Positions 37,348 through 46,441 of a stretch of DNA of 64,000 nt are shown in pieces. Every line of letters starts with the position of its first letter. Position 1 is the first letter of the stretch. Source of the DNA: Collinsella sp. TF05-9AC (GTDB lineage Bacteria > Actinomycetota > Coriobacteriia > Coriobacteriales > Coriobacteriaceae); contig NZ_QSSH01000005.1 in NCBI RefSeq assembly GCF_003438495.1, positions 31,573 to 95,572 of the forward strand, in the 5' to 3' direction. Below the pieces are notes generated by a model, which saw nothing but the letters and a program-made list of their open reading frames with translations, was not told the DNA's origin and did not search any database. A program made the position numbers and the translations under genes.

Positions 37348-37935
37348 ATGAGTCCCATTCAGATTGCCCTGCTGCTGCTCGCCTTTGCCGGCGTGTGGGC
37401 CATCGTTGAGCTCGCGCTTACCCTGCGCAAGACCCGCACCGTTGTCGACTCGCTCGATAAGACCGTGAACGACCTCAACAACACCATCGCCGAGGCTCAG
37501 CCTGTGGTGGCAAAGCTCGATGGCGCTGTCGATGAGCTTACGCCGGCGCTTGCCCAGATGGAGCCGCTGCTTAAGTCGAGCAAGACGGCAGTTGATGCCC
37601 TTACCTCCAATCTCGTAGAGGTCGAAGCCGTGGTTCGCGACATTTCCGAGGTTACGGGCAGCATGGCCGAGGCCAGCAATGCTGTGTCGAGCGTGACTGA
37701 CTCTGCCGCTGGTGCTGTGCAGAAGCTCTTCAATAAGGTGAAGGCTCCTGCAGCCGATGCCGATCGCAAGCTCGCCGCTGCCGCTGCGGAGGCCGAGCAG
37801 CCTACCGAGCGCGTCCTAATTGGCGAGGACGAGGCCGCCGATGGCGCGGATGTGGCTCAGAATTCTGTAGCCAAGCCGGCTCAGTATTACACCTATACGC
37901 CCGCCGAGACCTCTGAGGAGTCCTGCGATGAGTAG
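37348..37935 (+). CDS. DUF948-like membrane-anchored coiled-coil protein
   Basis: 195 residues. One N-terminal membrane helix (IQIALLLLAFAGVWAIVELAL) is followed by a long helical, heptad-like region with repeated VD-L-T patterns (about 30-140), and then a flexible acidic/Ala-rich tail. This matches DUF948 proteins, general-stress proteins of unknown mechanism. GGGAGG precedes ATG 37348. Its end overlaps the RsbW-like gene by eight bases, which places it in a probable stress-sigma operon. Confidence 0.75.
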   Translation: MSPIQIALLLLAFAGVWAIVELALTLRKTRTVVDSLDKTVNDLNNTIAEAQPVVAKLDGAVDELTPALAQMEPLLKSSKTAVDALTSNLVEVEAVVRDISEVTGSMAEASNAVSSVTDSAAGAVQKLFNKVKAPAADADRKLAAAAAEAEQPTERVLIGEDEAADGADVAQNSVAKPAQYYTYTPAETSEESCDE

Positions 37936-38305
37936 CGAAGCAACCTGCCCTATCACGCTGACCGTTGCCGGTGACCCGCGTCTCGCTCGCCTTGTGCGCA
38001 TGACGGCAGCCAACGTTGGTGCCCTGTGCTCTATGTCTGTCGATCGCATCGAGGACATCCGCATGGCTGCCGAGGAGGCTTTCATCTTTGGTTGCACCGC
38101 GGTCGACTGCGACGACATCACCATCAAATTCGATGTCGATGAGACCCACGTTGGCATGACTATTACCTTTGGTGACCAGGCTACGGTCGATGAAGACGAC
38201 CAGGCTGCGGTGTATGCCGAGCTCATCCTCGCGAGCGTGTGCGATTCCTACGAAAAGACTGCGGCGCCCCTGACGCTTTCCCTCGACCTCAAGGCGGATA
38301 TCTAA
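37928..38305 (+). CDS. RsbW-like anti-sigma protein, ATP-binding boxes degenerate
   Basis: 125 residues. Position just before a SigB/F-type sigma gene and the pattern VRMTAANVGALCSMSVDRIEDIRMAAEEA match RsbW/SpoIIAB anti-sigma kinases. In the N box, where the family has E-A-x-x-N, this protein has EAFIFG, so the magnesium-binding Asn is missing. The DxGxG-type box and the glycine-rich ATP lid near the C-terminus are also not recognisable (it reads DQAAVYAELILASVCDSY). It may bind sigma without kinase activity. No anti-anti-sigma gene is adjacent. Stop and sigma start are separated by one base. Confidence 0.75.
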   Translation: MSSEATCPITLTVAGDPRLARLVRMTAANVGALCSMSVDRIEDIRMAAEEAFIFGCTAVDCDDITIKFDVDETHVGMTITFGDQATVDEDDQAAVYAELILASVCDSYEKTAAPLTLSLDLKADI

Positions 38306-38306
38306 T

Positions 38307-39098
38307 ATGACCGAACGTTCCCGGAGCGGTAAGACCGCTTGGGACAAGGAGAAAACCCGCGAGCTGTTTCGTCGCTACAAGGAGACCGGTGATCCGGACG
38401 CCCGTGAGCAGCTCGTCATGTCCCATATGAACCTGGTAAGGTTTCTTGCCAACAAATTTAAGAATCGCGGCGAGCCGCTCGACGACCTCATGCAGGTCGG
38501 CTATTTGGGCTTGCTCAAGGCTATCGACCGTTTTGATCCCGAGCGCGGACTCGAGTTCACGACGTTTGCGACACCCACTATCCTGGGCGAGATCAAACGC
38601 CATTTCCGCGACAAGGGCTGGAGCGTGCGCGTACCGCGTCGTCTGCAGGAGCTCTCGGCCAAGGTCAACCAGGCTACTGACAAACTTACCAACGAGCTGC
38701 AGCGTTCGCCCAAGGTTGAGGAGATCGCTGAGTATCTAGATGTGACTGTCGATGAGGTTCTCGAGGCTATGGAATCGTCTTCGGCTTATACCTCGGTGCC
38801 CATCGAGGCTCCTGGTGCGTCCGATTCCGACGATGCCCCCTCGATTCTCGACCGTTACGCCGACGACGACAACGAGCTCGACTTTACTGATGACCGCTTA
38901 GTGATCGAGGAAGCCATCCGTGATTTCTCGCCGCGCGAGCGCGAGGTGATCGAGCTGCGCTTTGTGAAGGGCATGACCCAGATCGAGATCGCCAAGAAGC
39001 TGGGTATTTCTCAGGTGCAGGTTTCGCGTCTGCTGCGCCGCACGCTTAAGAAGATTCAGGACAAGATCGACCCCGACGGAGTGATGATTCGTTCATGA
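38307..39098 (+). CDS. sigB: Alternative sigma factor of the SigB/SigF/SigG group
   Basis: 263 residues. Region 2 has MNLVRFLANKFKNRGEPLDDLMQVGYLGLLKAIDRFDPERGLEFTTFATPTILGEIKRHFRDK, region 3 the RVPRRLQELSAKVN block, and region 4 ends with the helix-turn-helix MTQIEIAKKLGISQVQVSRLLRRTLKKI. This is the general-stress/sporulation sigma subfamily. It is co-encoded with the RsbW-like protein and DUF948 upstream and overlaps the AI-2E permease gene by four bases downstream. The organism group is not known to sporulate, so a stress role is more likely. Confidence 0.9.
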   Translation: MTERSRSGKTAWDKEKTRELFRRYKETGDPDAREQLVMSHMNLVRFLANKFKNRGEPLDDLMQVGYLGLLKAIDRFDPERGLEFTTFATPTILGEIKRHFRDKGWSVRVPRRLQELSAKVNQATDKLTNELQRSPKVEEIAEYLDVTVDEVLEAMESSSAYTSVPIEAPGASDSDDAPSILDRYADDDNELDFTDDRLVIEEAIRDFSPREREVIELRFVKGMTQIEIAKKLGISQVQVSRLLRRTLKKIQDKIDPDGVMIRS

Positions 39099-40507
39099 GT
39101 GAGCACCCCCAACAAACCGATCGCGTGCTGCGCGACACCCGCATTCTGACGCTTCGCATTTGGGCTGTTGTCGGCTGCATTGTCATCGCCGCTGTCATCT
39201 TTAACCTTATGGGCATCTTGGCGCCGGTTATCGAGTTTCTCGCTGTTGGTTCCATCATTGCCTTTGTGATGTCCCCGATCACCAACTTGCTCGAGCACCA
39301 TGGCGTGAATCGCGGCATTGGTTCGCTTATCGCGCTTATTGTTGTTGTTGCCGTGCTCGTCGGTGTCGTTTGCATCTTGTCGCCGATTCTCTTTGGTCAG
39401 ATCATGGAAGTCCTGAGCCGCCTACCCGAGCAGCTTCGTGTTGCGGGTGGCGACCTCAACGAGATGATCTCGCATGCCAAGACGCTCAACAACACGCCGC
39501 TCAAGGAGTATTTGGACGACAACCTGTCGTCGCTGGTTGCCGTGGCATCGAAGTATGTGTCTCAGATTGCTGCCGAGCTTGGCCGCGGCGTGTTCCCGCT
39601 CATCACCAATACGGCCTCGCAGTTGTTCGTGATCTTCCTTGGTCTGGTGCTTGCATACTGGATGGCCTGCGACTACCCTCGCATGCACCGCGAGATTTGC
39701 ACCATCATCGGTCAGGAGAAGGAGACCTCGTACCGCTTTATGGTCGCCATCCTTTCTCGCTCTGTCGGCGGCTACATGCGCGGTATGGTCGTGACGTCCA
39801 TCTGCGGTGGTTTCCTCGCCTTTATCGGTTTTATGATCATCGGCCATCCGTATGCGGCGCTCATGGCTATCTTTACCGGCATCATGCATTTGGTTCCGGT
39901 CGTCGGCCCTTGGGTGAGCGCAGCAATCGCCACAGTGCTCGGTTTCATGTTCAGCCCCATGTTGGCGTTATGGACGCTCGTCGTGACGATGGTCGCGCAA
40001 AACGTCACCGATAACGTGATTTCGCCTAAGGTTATGCAGAGCTCTGTACAGGTGCATCCTATCATGAGCCTCACGGCGCTCGTTATTGGCTCGGCACTCA
40101 TGGGCCCCATCGGCATGATTATTGCCATCCCGCTTTGTGCGGCCCTCAAGGGTATCTTCGTGTACTACTTCGAGAATGAGACCGGCCGCCAGCTTGTGGC
40201 CTATGACGGCGCCGTGTTTAAGGGCACACCGTACCGCGATGCCGATGGCAACCCGGTCGCCGCCTACGACGCGCTCGGCGACGACACCTTCATCTATGAG
40301 TCCGAGCTCATCGGCAACGAGACCGCGCCCGAGGCCAAGGCCATGCCCAAGCCCGAGCTCGATAACCACTGGATCAAGCTCTCGGGTCTGCAACCCGATG
40401 CCACGGGCTTCTTCAAGAACCCCTTTGCCAAGGACGATGACTCCAACTCGGACGACGATACCAAAACCGGCATCGACGGCTCCATGGACGATTCGGATTC
40501 TAAATAG
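39095..40507 (+). CDS. AI-2E family transporter (PerM-like permease)
   Basis: 470 residues with about eight membrane helices. The pattern is typical: two N-terminal helices, a pair around 60-90, a long soluble/amphipathic part (90-160), then helices through FMIIGHPYAALMAIFTGIMHLVPVVGPWVSAAIATVLGF with the family motif on PVVGPW. A hydrophilic acidic tail of about 110 residues ends in Asp/Ser-rich repeats. Transport of a signal is not established for most members; some are Na+/H+ antiporters. ATG overlaps the sigma stop by four bases. Confidence 0.85.
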   Translation: MSEHPQQTDRVLRDTRILTLRIWAVVGCIVIAAVIFNLMGILAPVIEFLAVGSIIAFVMSPITNLLEHHGVNRGIGSLIALIVVVAVLVGVVCILSPILFGQIMEVLSRLPEQLRVAGGDLNEMISHAKTLNNTPLKEYLDDNLSSLVAVASKYVSQIAAELGRGVFPLITNTASQLFVIFLGLVLAYWMACDYPRMHREICTIIGQEKETSYRFMVAILSRSVGGYMRGMVVTSICGGFLAFIGFMIIGHPYAALMAIFTGIMHLVPVVGPWVSAAIATVLGFMFSPMLALWTLVVTMVAQNVTDNVISPKVMQSSVQVHPIMSLTALVIGSALMGPIGMIIAIPLCAALKGIFVYYFENETGRQLVAYDGAVFKGTPYRDADGNPVAAYDALGDDTFIYESELIGNETAPEAKAMPKPELDNHWIKLSGLQPDATGFFKNPFAKDDDSNSDDDTKTGIDGSMDDSDSK

Positions 40508-40513
40508 GTTCTA

Positions 40514-40753
40514 TTAACGTTTCTTGAAGTTGTAAATGACAAGAAACGCGACCAAAGCGATTGATAAGGGGCCGGCTACATAGAAAAAGAGAACGTCAAT
40601 TGCGCGTAGAGTGTAATAAGCCTTATCGCCGGACATTACTGTATACAATACGTATCCAAATGATGGTTGGTTTGCGTACCAGCATGAGAAGGCTAAGAGC
40701 GCTAAAAGTGCTACAACCAGAAGTGCATTCAGGACAAATCGTTTGCTTTTCAT
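40514..40753 (-). CDS. Small two-helix membrane protein, unknown
   Basis: 79 residues. Basic start MKSKRFVLNALLVVALLALLAFSCWYANQP (helix 1, possibly a signal anchor with a cysteine at the end) and a second helix VLFFYVAGPLSIALVAFLVIYNFKKR near the C-terminus. AAGGAGCGATCG precedes the ATG on the reverse strand, which supports it as real. It ends six bases from the AI-2E gene, so the two are convergent. AT-richer than its neighbours. No family recognised. Confidence 0.65.
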   Translation of the reverse strand: MKSKRFVLNALLVVALLALLAFSCWYANQPSFGYVLYTVMSGDKAYYTLRAIDVLFFYVAGPLSIALVAFLVIYNFKKR

Positions 40754-40844
40754 CGATCGCTCCTTCCGGGTGAATCTTATATGCAATTATACAGCAGTCC
40801 TTTTTCAAAGGATCGCGCAGTACTAAATAACGTGCACTTTCGCT

Positions 40845-40876
40845 GGAGGGTCGCTGTTTGGCGACCCTCTTTTTTG
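40845..40876 (+). terminator. Intrinsic terminator before alaS
   Basis: Stem GAGGGTCGC / GCGACCCTC with TGTTTG loop, then six T. It closes forward transcription coming through from the AI-2E gene and overlaps the alaS -35. Confidence 0.8.
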
Positions 40877-40901
40877 CACTTGCGCGGCGGGATGGTAATA
40901 T
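40874..40901 (+). promoter_or_regulatory. Probable alaS promoter
   Basis: TTGCAC (40874-40879) and TAATAT (40896-40901) with a 16-base spacer, directly after the terminator and about 45 bases before the alaS ATG. Confidence 0.6.
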
Positions 40902-40947
40902 CGTTACGTTTGAACTGTTTCGATGTGAAACCGAGGAGATTCCCTCT

Positions 40948-43605
40948 ATGAGTGCTGACTACCCGTCAATGACTACGGCCGAGATCCGCTCCAAGTTCCT
41001 CAACTTCTTTGAGGAGCGCGGTCTTAAGCTCTATCCTTCTTCGTCCCTCGTCCCCGACGATCCTTCACTGCTGCTTGCCAACGCCGGCATGAACCAGTTT
41101 AAGGAGTACTACCAGGGCAAGAAGACCATGAAGGAGATTGGCGCGATCTCCTGCCAGAAGTGCGTCCGCACCAACGACATCGACTGCATCGGCGAGGACG
41201 GCCGTCACCTGTCGTTCTTCGAGATGCTCGGCGATTTCTCTTTTGGCGGCGTCTCCAAGGAGCAGGCTTGCGCCTGGGCCTTTGAGCTCATCACCAAGGA
41301 GTTCAAGCTGCCGCTCGACCGCCTGTACTTCACCGTCTTTACCGAGGACGACGAGACCCACGACGTGTGGCGCTCCCTGGGCGTTGCCGAGGATCACATT
41401 TCGCGTCTGGGCGAGGACGACAACTTCTGGGCCGCTGGCCCCACCGGCCCCTGCGGTCCGTGCTCCGAGATCTACTTTGACATGGGCGAGGAGGTTGGTT
41501 GCGGTAGTCCCGACTGCAAGCCCGGCTGCGACTGCGACCGCTTCCTTGAGTTCTGGAACCTCGTGTTTACCCAGTACGATCGCCAGGAGGACGGCTCCAT
41601 GCCGGAGCTGCCGCACCGCAACCTCGATACGGGCATGGGTCTGGAGCGCATGGCCGCTATCATGCAGCACAAGACCGCTAACTACGACGGCGATTTAATG
41701 CAGCACCTCATCAAACTCGGTGAGGAAATCAGCGGCAAGACCTATGACGCCGACGATTACTCCGGCGTCAGCCGCTCCCTGCGCATCATCGCCGACCACT
41801 CCCGCGCCGTTGACTTTATGATCTCGGACGGCATCCTGCCCGGTAACGAGGGTCGCGAGTACGTCCTTCGCCGCCTGCTCCGTCGTGCCGTGTTCCACGG
41901 CCGCCTGCTGGGCATCGAGGGCGCTTTCCTGACCAAGTTTATCGACGAAGTCAACGCTCAGATGGGCGAGGCCTATCCCGAGCTGCTCAAGAACGTCGCG
42001 CTCGTCAAGGGCATCGTCGCCTCCGAGGAGGAGCGTTTCTCCACGACGCTCGACAACGGCCGCGTTTACCTGGATGAGGCCCTGGCCGCGCTCGCCGAGG
42101 GCGCTGTGCTTCCGGGCGACGTTGCCTTTAAGCTACACGACACCTTTGGTTTCCCCATCGACCTGACCGTCGAGATCGCCGGCGCTGCCGGCCACGACGT
42201 CGACATGGACGGCTTTACCGCCTGCATGGAGGACCAGAAGGCCCGCGCCCGTGCCAACGCCAAGGGCGATGCCTGGGGTAGCTTCAACGACGTGTGGGTC
42301 GAGCTTTCCGACAAGGTTGCCGCGACCGAGTTCGACGGCTATGACAACGACGTCATCGAGGGCGCCAAGGTTGTTGCCATCGTGCGCAACGGCGAGTCCG
42401 TTGAGTCCGCTGCCGCCGGCGAGGACGTCGAGGTCGTGCTCGACCGCACCCCGTTCTATGCCGAGATGGGTGGCCAGCAGGGTGACGCCGGTGAGCTTTC
42501 CGCCGAGGGCGTTGCGCTGACTGTTGCCGACACCAAGAACCACAACGGCCTGTATGCCCTTGTCGCGCACGTTGCCGAGGGCACGTTGACCGTCGGTGCT
42601 ACCGTGACTGCCGCGCTCGACGCCGAGCGCCGTGGTTTCCTGCGCCGCAACCACACCGCCACCCACCTGCTCGACGCCGCGCTTAAGCAGGTCCTGGGTG
42701 AGCACGTCTCCCAGGCCGGCTCGCTGGTGACGCCCGAGCACCTGCGCTTTGACTTCACGCACTTCGAGGCCCTGTCTTCCGAGCAGCTCAAGGCTGTCGA
42801 GGACCTGGTCAACCAGCAGATCTTCGCTTCCAAGCCGGTCGTGACCCGTGTTATGGGCATCGACGAGGCCAAGGCCGCCGGTGCTGTCGCACTGTTTGGC
42901 GAGAAGTACGGCGACGTCGTCCGCGTCGTCTCCGTGGGCGCCGAGGACCAGCCGTTCTCCCGCGAGCTCTGCGGTGGTACGCATGCCGCCAACACCGCCG
43001 AGATCGGTCTGTTCAAGATCATCTCCGAATCCTCCACGGGCTCGAATGTCCGCCGTATCGAGGCCGTGACCTCCAAGGGCGCTCTCGATTACATGGCCGA
43101 CCGCCTGGCACTCGTTGACGCCGCTGCCGCTGCGCTCAAGTGCCGCGTCGACGAGGTTCCTGCCCGCGTGGAGAACCTGCAGGCCGAGCTGCGCGAGACG
43201 TCTAACAAGCTCAAGAAGGCGCTGACCGGTGGCTCCTCCGACGCTATCTCCAGTGCCATCGACGGCGCTGTCGAGCTGAACGGCTACAAGCTCGTCGTCG
43301 CTGAGCTCCAGGGCCTTGAGGCTGCCGACCTGCGCAACGTTTGGGACACCGTGCACCAGAAGGTCGCCGGCCCCGTCGCCTGCGTTGTTGCCAGCGTGAC
43401 CGAGAAGGGCACCCCGGCTCTGCTCGCCGCCGGCTCCGATGACGCCGTGAAGGCCGGTTTCCACGCCGGTAACGTGATCAAGCAGATTGCGGGCCTGGTC
43501 GACGGTCGCGGTGGCGGTCGTCCCAACATGGCCCAGGCCGGTGGCAAGAACGCCGCCGGTATCGCCGATGCCCTCGCGGCCGCTAAGACCGCGCTCGGCG
43601 CCTAA
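40948..43605 (+). CDS. alaS: Alanyl-tRNA synthetase
   Basis: Class II synthetase, 885 residues. The catalytic domain carries FFEERGLKLYPSSSLVPDDPSLLLANAGMNQFK and ECCRTNDID-like CVRTNDIDCIGEDGRH. An insert with four cysteines (VGCGSPDCKPGCDCDRF) is seen near residue 190, a feature found in some bacteria. The editing domain has the zinc motifs HTATHLLDAAL and CGGTHAANTAEIG, and the C-Ala domain ends with GRGGGRPNMAQAGGKN. ATG 40948 follows CGAGGAG. It begins the alaS-ruvX-mltG-yqeG-aroK-aroB-like run. Confidence 0.97.
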   Translation: MSADYPSMTTAEIRSKFLNFFEERGLKLYPSSSLVPDDPSLLLANAGMNQFKEYYQGKKTMKEIGAISCQKCVRTNDIDCIGEDGRHLSFFEMLGDFSFGGVSKEQACAWAFELITKEFKLPLDRLYFTVFTEDDETHDVWRSLGVAEDHISRLGEDDNFWAAGPTGPCGPCSEIYFDMGEEVGCGSPDCKPGCDCDRFLEFWNLVFTQYDRQEDGSMPELPHRNLDTGMGLERMAAIMQHKTANYDGDLMQHLIKLGEEISGKTYDADDYSGVSRSLRIIADHSRAVDFMISDGILPGNEGREYVLRRLLRRAVFHGRLLGIEGAFLTKFIDEVNAQMGEAYPELLKNVALVKGIVASEEERFSTTLDNGRVYLDEALAALAEGAVLPGDVAFKLHDTFGFPIDLTVEIAGAAGHDVDMDGFTACMEDQKARARANAKGDAWGSFNDVWVELSDKVAATEFDGYDNDVIEGAKVVAIVRNGESVESAAAGEDVEVVLDRTPFYAEMGGQQGDAGELSAEGVALTVADTKNHNGLYALVAHVAEGTLTVGATVTAALDAERRGFLRRNHTATHLLDAALKQVLGEHVSQAGSLVTPEHLRFDFTHFEALSSEQLKAVEDLVNQQIFASKPVVTRVMGIDEAKAAGAVALFGEKYGDVVRVVSVGAEDQPFSRELCGGTHAANTAEIGLFKIISESSTGSNVRRIEAVTSKGALDYMADRLALVDAAAAALKCRVDEVPARVENLQAELRETSNKLKKALTGGSSDAISSAIDGAVELNGYKLVVAELQGLEAADLRNVWDTVHQKVAGPVACVVASVTEKGTPALLAAGSDDAVKAGFHAGNVIKQIAGLVDGRGGGRPNMAQAGGKNAAGIADALAAAKTALGA

Positions 43606-43622
43606 GAACCTAAGTAGTCGCT

Positions 43623-44051
43623 GTGGTCGCGCTCGCACTGGACATAGGGGAGACCAGGATTGGCATTGCCGTCTCGAGCCGTGATGGCAAGATGGCAATG
43701 CCTGTCAAGGTGCTTCCGGCTGCCGAGGTCACCGGTATGTCAAAGACGTTTCGCTACCTGGTCGAGGACTATGAGCCCGATATCCTGGTAAGCGGACGTC
43801 CTTTGACCATGGCCGGTGAACCCGGCCCCCAGGCCGAGCGCGTCGCCGCCGTGGCCCAAAAGATTGCCGACGAGCTCGACCTTCCGCTGGAGTTTGAGGA
43901 CGAGCGTCTGTCCTCGCAGGAGGCCAAGCGAATCCTGCGAGAGCAGGGGCTCAACGAAAAGCAGATGAGGGGCAAGATCGACATGATCGCCGCCAGCCTG
44001 TTCTTGCAGACGTGGCTCGATCGCAAAAACGAGGAGGTTTCGCATGTCTAG
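43623..44051 (+). CDS. ruvX: Holliday junction resolvase-like/rRNA processing RuvX (YqgF)
   Basis: 142 residues with the RNase H-like fold of the YqgF family: ALDIGETRIGIAVSS at the N-terminus, LVSGRPLTMAGEPGPQ, FEDERLSSQEA and KIDMIAASLFLQTWL. In bacteria the conserved role is thought to be in 16S rRNA 5'-end processing. GTG 43623 follows alaS by 17 bases. The stop overlaps the mltG start by eight bases, so it is probably translated from the alaS operon. Confidence 0.9.
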   Translation: MVALALDIGETRIGIAVSSRDGKMAMPVKVLPAAEVTGMSKTFRYLVEDYEPDILVSGRPLTMAGEPGPQAERVAAVAQKIADELDLPLEFEDERLSSQEAKRILREQGLNEKQMRGKIDMIAASLFLQTWLDRKNEEVSHV

Positions 44052-45399
44052 CGCTTTCGATCCGCGCCAGCCGAATCGTACACGGCAGCCCGCGCCGCGC
44101 CCTGCTCAGGCTGGCCAGCGCCCGGCGCAGCCGATGCAGCGTTCGGCTCAGCCTACTCAGCGTGCTGCTCAAAAGCCCGCCGCTCGTCCCGCGCAGCCCG
44201 CTGGCGGCGCTCGTTTTAAGCAACAGGTTCCTGCCCAGCGCACGCAGGGGCAGGCCCCGCAATCACGCTCCCACGCACATCATGCTCATGGCTCGCACGG
44301 CGTTGCTCCAGCCACGCGTTCGAGCTATAACACGCACGCCCGCCGTGGTGCCCAAAAGAAAAGCTCCCCGGTGCCTTTGATTGTCGGTGGCGTCGCCGCC
44401 GTGCTTGCGCTTGTCGCGATCGTTTTATTTGTCGTGCCGGCCGTCAAGGGCTTCTTTGCCGGCGAGGATGCGAAAGTCGCTGCTGGCCAGCAAGTTACTA
44501 TCACGATTCCCGATGGTGCTTCGGGCGATACGATCGCTTCGATTCTCTCCGAGAACCATATCGTCGATGATCCCAAGGATTATTACGCGGCGGTCAAAAA
44601 GCTTAACGCCGACATGTCGCTTAAGCCTGGTAAGTATTCGTTTACCACGCTTATGGATGCCACGAAGGTCGTTCAGCAGCTCATGGAAGGTCCCAATGCG
44701 GGCTCCGATGCGCTGACTATCCCTGAGGGCCTGACGGTTGACCAGGTCGCCGACCGCGTGGCCAAGGCATACGGCAGTATCTCGAAGGAAGACTTCCTCA
44801 ATCAGGCAAAGGCGTCCAACTATGTGAAGGACTATAGCTTCCTTGAGGGCGCCGCGAACGATTCGCTCGAGGGTTTCCTGTTCCCCAAGACGTATTCGTT
44901 GGGCAAGGACCCAAGCGCCGATGATGTGATTCGCGCCATGCTTGACCAGTTCAACGCTGAGTATAAGTCGCTTGACTTTGCCAGCTGCGAGGCCAAGATC
45001 AAGGAGCGCTATGGCGTGGAGATGTCCGATTACGACATCGTTAACCTTGCCTCGATTGTCGAGCGCGAGGGTCTCAACGCCGATCAGCGCGCGCATGTGG
45101 CATCGGTTTTCTATAACCGTCTGGCGGGCAAGCTCGATGGCCTGCGTTACCTCAATAGCGATGCGACCATGATGTATGTCACCGGCGGCGAGGTTACCGC
45201 CGACGACCTGCAGAGCGATAGCCCATATAACACCTATAAGCACGAGGGCCTGCCGCCCACGCCCATCTGCTCTCCGTCGCTCGAGGCGCTCAAGGCTACC
45301 CTTGAGCCGACCGACTCCGATGACCTGTATTTCTACATTACACAGGACGAGGAGTATTTCTCGAAGACCTACGAAGAGCACCAACAGTCTTGGAATTGA
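44044..45399 (+). CDS. mltG: Endolytic murein transglycosylase MltG (YceG-like)
   Basis: 451 residues. A cytoplasmic N-terminus of about 108 residues is rich in Pro, Ala, Gln and His (low complexity), followed by one membrane helix (VPLIVGGVAAVLALVAIVLF), then the extracytoplasmic LysM-like and YceG domains. Family blocks: GLTVDQVADRVAKAYG, LEGFLFPKTYSL, and the catalytic-site motif ASIVEREGLNADQRAHVASVFYNRL with SDATMMYV downstream. It cleaves nascent glycan strands. The long Pro/Gln tail is typical of actinobacterial members. Confidence 0.92.
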   Translation: MSSAFDPRQPNRTRQPAPRPAQAGQRPAQPMQRSAQPTQRAAQKPAARPAQPAGGARFKQQVPAQRTQGQAPQSRSHAHHAHGSHGVAPATRSSYNTHARRGAQKKSSPVPLIVGGVAAVLALVAIVLFVVPAVKGFFAGEDAKVAAGQQVTITIPDGASGDTIASILSENHIVDDPKDYYAAVKKLNADMSLKPGKYSFTTLMDATKVVQQLMEGPNAGSDALTIPEGLTVDQVADRVAKAYGSISKEDFLNQAKASNYVKDYSFLEGAANDSLEGFLFPKTYSLGKDPSADDVIRAMLDQFNAEYKSLDFASCEAKIKERYGVEMSDYDIVNLASIVEREGLNADQRAHVASVFYNRLAGKLDGLRYLNSDATMMYVTGGEVTADDLQSDSPYNTYKHEGLPPTPICSPSLEALKATLEPTDSDDLYFYITQDEEYFSKTYEEHQQSWN

Positions 45400-45401
45400 T
45401 C

Positions 45402-45899
45402 ATGAGGATTTTTAGCCCCAAACGATATGTTGCCTCGGTCGATCGCATCGACCTCGATACCCTCTGGGCCGACGGCAAGCGCGCCATTCTGCTCGATCGC
45501 GACAACACCCTGGTGCCGCGTGATACCGAGCAGGTACCCGCTGCGGTCTCCGCCTGGCTCGAGGCCGCCCATGCCAAGGGCTTTAAGCTGTGCATGGTGT
45601 CCAACAACTGGCATCGCGACCAGGTTATGGCATCGGCGCGCGAGCTGGGGCTCGAGGCCATCAGCCACGCTATGAAGCCCGCCCCGTTTGCCCTGAAGGC
45701 GGGTCTTAAGCGTCTGGGCGCCACGGCCGACGAGGCCGTGCTGATCGGCGATCAGCTTTACACGGACGTGTGGAGCGGTAACTTTGCCGGCGTTGACACT
45801 ATTCTGGTCAAGCCGCAGGCAACCCAGGACCTGTGGTACACGCAGATCTTCCGTATCTTTGAGCGCCGGGCCCTGCGCGACCTTCCCTGCGAGGAATAG
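45402..45899 (+). CDS. yqeG: YqeG family HAD-IIIA phosphatase
   Basis: 165 residues. HAD motif I is DRDNTLVPR, motif II VSNN, then a conserved HAMKPAPFALKAG lysine motif and motif III GDQLYTDVWSGNFAG. YqeG homologues are soluble phosphatases, often beside aroK or ruvX genes; the substrate is unknown. ATG 45402 directly follows the mltG stop, with no clear ribosome binding site, which suggests coupling. Confidence 0.88.
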   Translation: MRIFSPKRYVASVDRIDLDTLWADGKRAILLDRDNTLVPRDTEQVPAAVSAWLEAAHAKGFKLCMVSNNWHRDQVMASARELGLEAISHAMKPAPFALKAGLKRLGATADEAVLIGDQLYTDVWSGNFAGVDTILVKPQATQDLWYTQIFRIFERRALRDLPCEE

Positions 45900-45907
45900 G
45901 TTCCGCC

Positions 45908-46441
45908 ATGTCTCAGCACATCAAACACGGCTGCGACCATATCTTCTTTATCGGCTTTTTGGGCGCGGGCAAGTCGACGCTTGCGCGCAACGTGGGCACT
46001 ATGTTCAAGCGTCGATTCATCGATACCGATCGTTTGGTTGTGCGTCGATGCGGCAAGTCGGTGACCGAGATATTTAAGACCGAGGGCGAGGATCGTTTTC
46101 GCGAACTCGAGACCTCGGCACTCCGTTCGCTTCAAAGTGAGCGCAGCCTGCTGGTATCGTGCGGGGGTGGCATCGTCGAGACGCCGGTGAACATTGAGCT
46201 GATGCACGAGATGGGTACATGCGTGTACCTCGAAGGCGACTTTGAGGACTCGTTGCGCCAGATTCGCCGCTCCGATACCCGACCAGATTTCCGCTCACCC
46301 GAGCATGCTGCGCGCCTGTTTGAGCATCGCCGTCCGCTGTATCGCCAGGCCGCCGATATTACCCTTGATATCCGCAACAAGTCCTTCGAGGACGTTTCCT
46401 ACCTTTGTGCCGAGATGCTTTTGGAGCGTGGACTGCTATGA
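45908..46441 (+). CDS. aroK: Shikimate kinase AroK
   Basis: Phosphorylates shikimate at the 3-hydroxyl. 177 residues. Walker A GFLGAGKSTLAR, shikimate-binding Asp in FIDTDRL, Arg in EDRFRELE, the glycine motif VSCGGGIVE and the lid/adenine region EHRRPLYRQ are all intact, unlike the next gene. The stop overlaps the start of the AroB-like gene by four bases. Confidence 0.92.
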   Translation: MSQHIKHGCDHIFFIGFLGAGKSTLARNVGTMFKRRFIDTDRLVVRRCGKSVTEIFKTEGEDRFRELETSALRSLQSERSLLVSCGGGIVETPVNIELMHEMGTCVYLEGDFEDSLRQIRRSDTRPDFRSPEHAARLFEHRRPLYRQAADITLDIRNKSFEDVSYLCAEMLLERGLL

